8,159 nt of DNA from Hyphomicrobiales bacterium (GTDB lineage: Bacteria; Pseudomonadota; Alphaproteobacteria; Rhizobiales; Beijerinckiaceae): contig JAIXZF010000013.1 of the NCBI GenBank assembly GCA_027489835.1, positions 1-8,159 of the forward strand, read 5' to 3'. The stretch's first letter is position 1; each line of letters opens with the position of its first letter. The position numbers were made by a program, and so were the translations under genes. This document shows, piece by piece, positions 5,475 to 8,159 of the stretch. A model generated the notes under the pieces. It was not told where the DNA came from and ran no database searches. It saw only the letters and a program-made list of their open reading frames with translations.

Positions 5475-6761
5475 ATGAAACTCGATGCATGGCTCAAGCG
5501 CGAGGGCGTCTCCCGCGCCGCCTTCGCCAAGCTGGTGGCGCTCTCGCCGGCCAGCATCACCGCTCTGTGCAATGACGACGCGGCCTGGCTGTCGCGCGAA
5601 AGCGCCGAGCGCATCGCGCAGGCGACGAATGGGGCAGTGAGCCCCAATGATTTCCTTCAGTTCGCTTTTCCCAGGGAGGCCGCCATGTCCCATTCCGTCA
5701 GCGAAGCGATCGAGGCGTTCGCGCGTGGCGAAATCGTCGTAGTCACGGATGATGACGACCGCGAGAACGAGGGCGACCTCATCGTCGCGGCTTCGCTCTG
5801 CACGCCTGAAAAGATGGCCTTCATCATCCGCAATACATGCGGGATCGTCTGTGCGCCCCTGCCGCCCGAGGAAGCGCGGCGGCTTCGCCTCGACCCCATG
5901 GTGTCGTCCAATGATTCCGCGCACACCACCGCCTTCACGGTGACGGTGGACTACAAGCACGGCACGACCACCGGCATCTCGGCCGATGACCGCACCGCCA
6001 CCGTGCGTGGGCTCGCCAATCCGAACGCCGGCGCCACCGATTTTGCCCGGCCGGGGCACATCTTCCCGCTCATCGCGCGCGAAGGCGGCGTGCTGATGCG
6101 GTCGGGGCACACGGAGGCGGCGGTCGATCTGTGCCGGCTCGCGGGGTTGCCGCCCATCGGCGTCATCTGCGAACTGGTCAACGATGATGGCACGGTGATG
6201 AAGGGGCCCCAGATCACGGCCTTCTCCGCCAGGAACGGGCTGAAGCAGATCACGGTCGCCGACCTCATCGCCTGGCGCCAATCCCGCGAGAAGCTGGTCG
6301 AGCGGGTCGCGACCTTCCCGGTCAAAACCGAGCATGGCGAACTGACCGGCCACGCCTATGTGACGCCCTTCGACGACGTGCAGCATTTCGCCTTCGTGAT
6401 GGGCAAGATCGGCGACGGGCGCGACGTGCCGGCCCGGCTTCACCGCGCCGACGTGGTGGGCGACATCTTCGGTGGCGGCAAGTCAATCAACGCGGCGCTG
6501 ACCCGCTTCGCCAAATCGGGCCGGGGCGTGCTGGTCTATCTGCGCGACGGCTCGGCCGGCGTTCCGACCATGCGCGCGGCGGAGACGCTGGAATCGGAAA
6601 GCAAGCGTTCGCAGGCCTGGCGCGAGGTGGGCCTGGGCGCGCAGATCCTCAAGGATCTCGGCGTCGCCTCCATCCGCAACCTCACCTCCAGCAACCGCGC
6701 GTTCGTCGGCCTCTCGGGCTTCGGCATCGAGATTTCGGGCACCGAGCCGCTGGAGAAGTGA
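5475..6761 (+). CDS. ribB: 3,4-dihydroxy-2-butanone-4-phosphate synthase with N-terminal HTH-like segment and degenerate cyclohydrolase-II-like tail (RibBX type)
   Basis: Converts ribulose 5-phosphate to 3,4-dihydroxy-2-butanone 4-phosphate plus formate for riboflavin synthesis. The 428-residue frame has three parts. Residues 1-65 look like a small Cro-type helix-turn-helix (SRAAFAKLVALSPASITALC, then SRESAERIAQATNGAVSPNDF). Residues 71-270 are the synthase, with the acidic metal/substrate loop DDDDRENEGD (92-101), DFARPGHIFPL and the HTEAAVDL block with His212. Residues 275-428 resemble GTP cyclohydrolase II, but the three zinc cysteines are absent (HRADVVGDIFGGGKS from His323) and the usual YxRQEGRG motif is YLRDGSAG at 355. 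Cyclohydrolase activity is thus very unlikely, as in the RibBX variants known from Proteobacteria. No Shine-Dalgarno precedes the ATG at 5475, while a strong one precedes Met71, so a 358-residue form may be the main product. No FMN riboswitch is visible upstream. Confidence 0.93.
   Translation: MKLDAWLKREGVSRAAFAKLVALSPASITALCNDDAAWLSRESAERIAQATNGAVSPNDFLQFAFPREAAMSHSVSEAIEAFARGEIVVVTDDDDRENEGDLIVAASLCTPEKMAFIIRNTCGIVCAPLPPEEARRLRLDPMVSSNDSAHTTAFTVTVDYKHGTTTGISADDRTATVRGLANPNAGATDFARPGHIFPLIAREGGVLMRSGHTEAAVDLCRLAGLPPIGVICELVNDDGTVMKGPQITAFSARNGLKQITVADLIAWRQSREKLVERVATFPVKTEHGELTGHAYVTPFDDVQHFAFVMGKIGDGRDVPARLHRADVVGDIFGGGKSINAALTRFAKSGRGVLVYLRDGSAGVPTMRAAETLESESKRSQAWREVGLGAQILKDLGVASIRNLTSSNRAFVGLSGFGIEISGTEPLEK
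5673..5679 (+). promoter_or_regulatory. Strong internal ribosome binding site before Met71 of ribB
   Basis: AGGGAGG sits 5 bases before the in-frame ATG at 5685, the best Shine-Dalgarno sequence in the window. Met71 is where ordinary RibB proteins begin (MSHSVSEAIEAFARGEIVVV). The arrangement suggests that translation can start here and give the enzyme without the helix-turn-helix-like segment. Alternatively the longer frame is a chance or recent upstream extension. Confidence 0.6.
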
Positions 6762-6777
6762 GGCGGCAGGCGCTGGC

Positions 6778-6800
6778 CTCCGGGTTGCGTGACCCCGGAG
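6778..6800. terminator. Hairpin between convergent ribB and pheT, possible two-way terminator
   Basis: CTCCGGG (6778-6784) and CCCGGAG (6794-6800) form a 7-bp stem with a 9-base loop in the 51-base gap between the two stop codons. An alternative stem pairs 6777-6785 with 6801-6808 with one bulge. There is no T-run on either side, so termination is inferred from position and symmetry only. Confidence 0.4.
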
Positions 6801-6812
6801 ACCCGAGGGGAT

Positions 6813-8159
6813 CTACCCCCTGAGCGCAGCCCCGTAGCGCTTGGCCATCTCGGCGACGATCTTGCCTGCCACGGCTTCGATCTCGGCTTCGGTCAGCGTC
6901 TTCTCCGTGGGCTGGAGCGTGACGGCGAGGGCCACCGATTTGCGGCCGGCCTCGATCTTGTCGCCCTCGTAGATGTCGAAGACGGACACGTCGGCGATCA
7001 GTGCGCGGTCGGCGCCGGCAGCGGTCTTCGCCATCTCGCCGGCGGCCACCGAGGCCTCGACGACGAAGGCGAAATCGCGGGTGACGGGCTGGAACTCGGC
7101 CAGCTTCAGCTTCGGCTTCATCCGCGTGGGCCTCGCCTTCGGCAGCGGCAGGCCGTCGAGATGCAGCTCGAAGCCGACAAGCGGACCCTTCACGTCGAGC
7201 AGCCTGAGCGTGCGCGGATGAATTTCGCCGAACGCGCCGATGACGCCCTTGGGGCCGAACTGCAGCGTGGCGGAACGCCCGGGATGCATCCAGGCGGGAC
7301 CGACCGGCACGATCTGGAGACCGCCCGTCGCGACACCCAGCGAGGCGAGCAGCGCCAGCGCGTCTTCCTTCGCATCGAGCGCGCTGACCGCCCTCGCCGC
7401 GCCGTCCCAATGGCGGCCGACGCCGGAAGCGCGCGCATCGCCGCGCCGGATGGCGGCCGCGGACATGCGCTGGTCATCCTCGCCATCGCCAAGGAAAACC
7501 TGCCCGACCTCGAACAGCGCCACATCGCCGAAGCCGCGATCGGCATTGCGCTGGGCGGCGCGGATCAGGCCCGGCAGCAGCGAGGGCCGCATGTCGGACA
7601 GATCGGCCGCGATCGGATTGGCTAGGGCGAGCGCGGGCTTGCCGCCACCGAAATGCACGGCCTCGGTCTGGCGGATGAATGACCAGGTGACGGCCTCGAC
7701 GAGCCCGCGCGCGGCAAGGCTGCGCTTGGCGAGGCGCGTGCGCTTCTGCAGCACCGTCAGCACCGGCTTCGGCACCTCTTCAGCGAGGCGCGGGAAGGGA
7801 ATGGCATCGACGCGGTCGAGGCCTGCGATGCGCACGATCTCCTCGACGAGGTCCGCCTTGCCCTCGATGTCGCCGCGCCAGCTCGGCGGCGAGACGCGCA
7901 CGCGCTCGCCCTGCCCCGAGACATGAAAGCCCAGAGAGGTCAGCGCGAGCTTCATCTCGGGCACCGGCAGCGTCAGGCCCGTCAGGCGCTTCACCTCGCT
8001 CCAGGGGAAGTCGATGAAGCGGCTGGTGTCGGGCGGCTCACCGGCGATGGCCATCTGCGAGGGCTCGCCGCCGCACAGGTCGAGGATGAGCTGCGTGGCA
8101 AGGTCGAGCCCGGGGATGCAGAAGGCCGGATCGACGCCGCGCTCGAAGCGATGGCGGGC
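6813..8159 (-). CDS. pheT: Phenylalanine--tRNA ligase beta subunit, C-terminal part (runs off right edge)
   Basis: The beta subunit pairs with PheS in a cytosolic alpha2-beta2 enzyme that charges tRNA-Phe. The visible 448 residues are roughly the last 55 percent of a ~800-residue protein. In order they show the end of the B3/B4 editing domain (HRFERGVDPAF), the DNA-binding-like B5 domain (residues about 45-120, including SPPSWRGDIEGKADLVEEI), the catalytic-like core (about 125-350, with VTWSFI, NPIAADLSDMRPSLLPGLI and ALFEVGQVF) and the C-terminal ferredoxin-fold anticodon-binding domain (about 355-448, with FQPVTRDFAFVV and VFDIYEGDKI). The stop is TAG at 6815-6813. No frameshift or missing block is seen. 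The gene would start to the right of the window, usually just after pheS. It converges with ribB. Confidence 0.97.
   Translation of the reverse strand, partial: ARHRFERGVDPAFCIPGLDLATQLILDLCGGEPSQMAIAGEPPDTSRFIDFPWSEVKRLTGLTLPVPEMKLALTSLGFHVSGQGERVRVSPPSWRGDIEGKADLVEEIVRIAGLDRVDAIPFPRLAEEVPKPVLTVLQKRTRLAKRSLAARGLVEAVTWSFIRQTEAVHFGGGKPALALANPIAADLSDMRPSLLPGLIRAAQRNADRGFGDVALFEVGQVFLGDGEDDQRMSAAAIRRGDARASGVGRHWDGAARAVSALDAKEDALALLASLGVATGGLQIVPVGPAWMHPGRSATLQFGPKGVIGAFGEIHPRTLRLLDVKGPLVGFELHLDGLPLPKARPTRMKPKLKLAEFQPVTRDFAFVVEASVAAGEMAKTAAGADRALIADVSVFDIYEGDKIEAGRKSVALAVTLQPTEKTLTEAEIEAVAGKIVAEMAKRYGAALRG

Noticed and set aside
5415..6443. 342-codon minus-strand open frame opposite ribB
   Set aside because: Antisense to clear RibB motifs, with no recognisable domain.
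1..8159. Mobile elements, prophage, CRISPR, tRNA or rRNA genes
   Set aside because: No transposase or integrase frames, no regularly spaced repeats and no tRNA-like cloverleaf were seen. Codon use looks uniform across the genes.

Overview
The window is 8,159 bases of dense, very GC-rich bacterial chromosome with strong G/C bias at third codon positions. The organism is most likely an alphaproteobacterium of the Hyphomicrobiales (Rhizobiales). This rests on the protein sequence style, on the RibB protein with a degenerate cyclohydrolase-like tail, and on the closely packed housekeeping genes. It is inference, not a database result. There are no tRNA or rRNA genes, insertion sequences, prophage genes or CRISPR arrays.

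Layout. On the minus strand at the left edge is the N-terminal part of dxs (DXP synthase, MEP isoprenoid pathway), running off the window. Upstream of it on the same strand is a MetX-like alpha/beta hydrolase (870-1889). A 90-base divergent gap separates this from a plus-strand cluster: ygfZ (1980-2876), tag (2873-3508) and an HD-domain phosphohydrolase resembling YfbR (3502-4101). Start and stop codons overlap at both junctions, so the three are very probably translationally coupled. After a 54-base gap with competing GC hairpins comes aroC (4156-5277). A 197-base gap then leads to ribB (5475-6761). This gap holds a pair of inverted REP-like units, a perfect 17-base operator-like palindrome and a candidate promoter. 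ribB converges on the C-terminal part of pheT (6813-8159, minus), which runs off the right edge.

How the genes work together. Most are core functions: isoprenoid precursors (dxs), folate-linked Fe-S protein maintenance (ygfZ), alkylation repair (tag), nucleotide clean-up (HD protein), chorismate (aroC), riboflavin (ribB) and Phe-tRNA charging (pheT). ygfZ, tag and the HD gene form a maintenance mini-operon. AroC requires reduced FMN, and the adjacent ribB makes a flavin precursor, so that neighbourhood is metabolically sensible.

The most interesting locus is ribB. The open reading frame carries about 65 residues of helix-turn-helix-like sequence ahead of the DHBP synthase domain. A strong internal Shine-Dalgarno sequence lies exactly where a normal RibB would start, and the upstream region contains operator-like palindromes. 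Together these suggest a flavin-pathway enzyme that may also bind its own promoter, and that may be made in two forms. Second in interest is the MetX-like protein, which keeps the catalytic triad but lacks the Asp that binds homoserine in true MetX.
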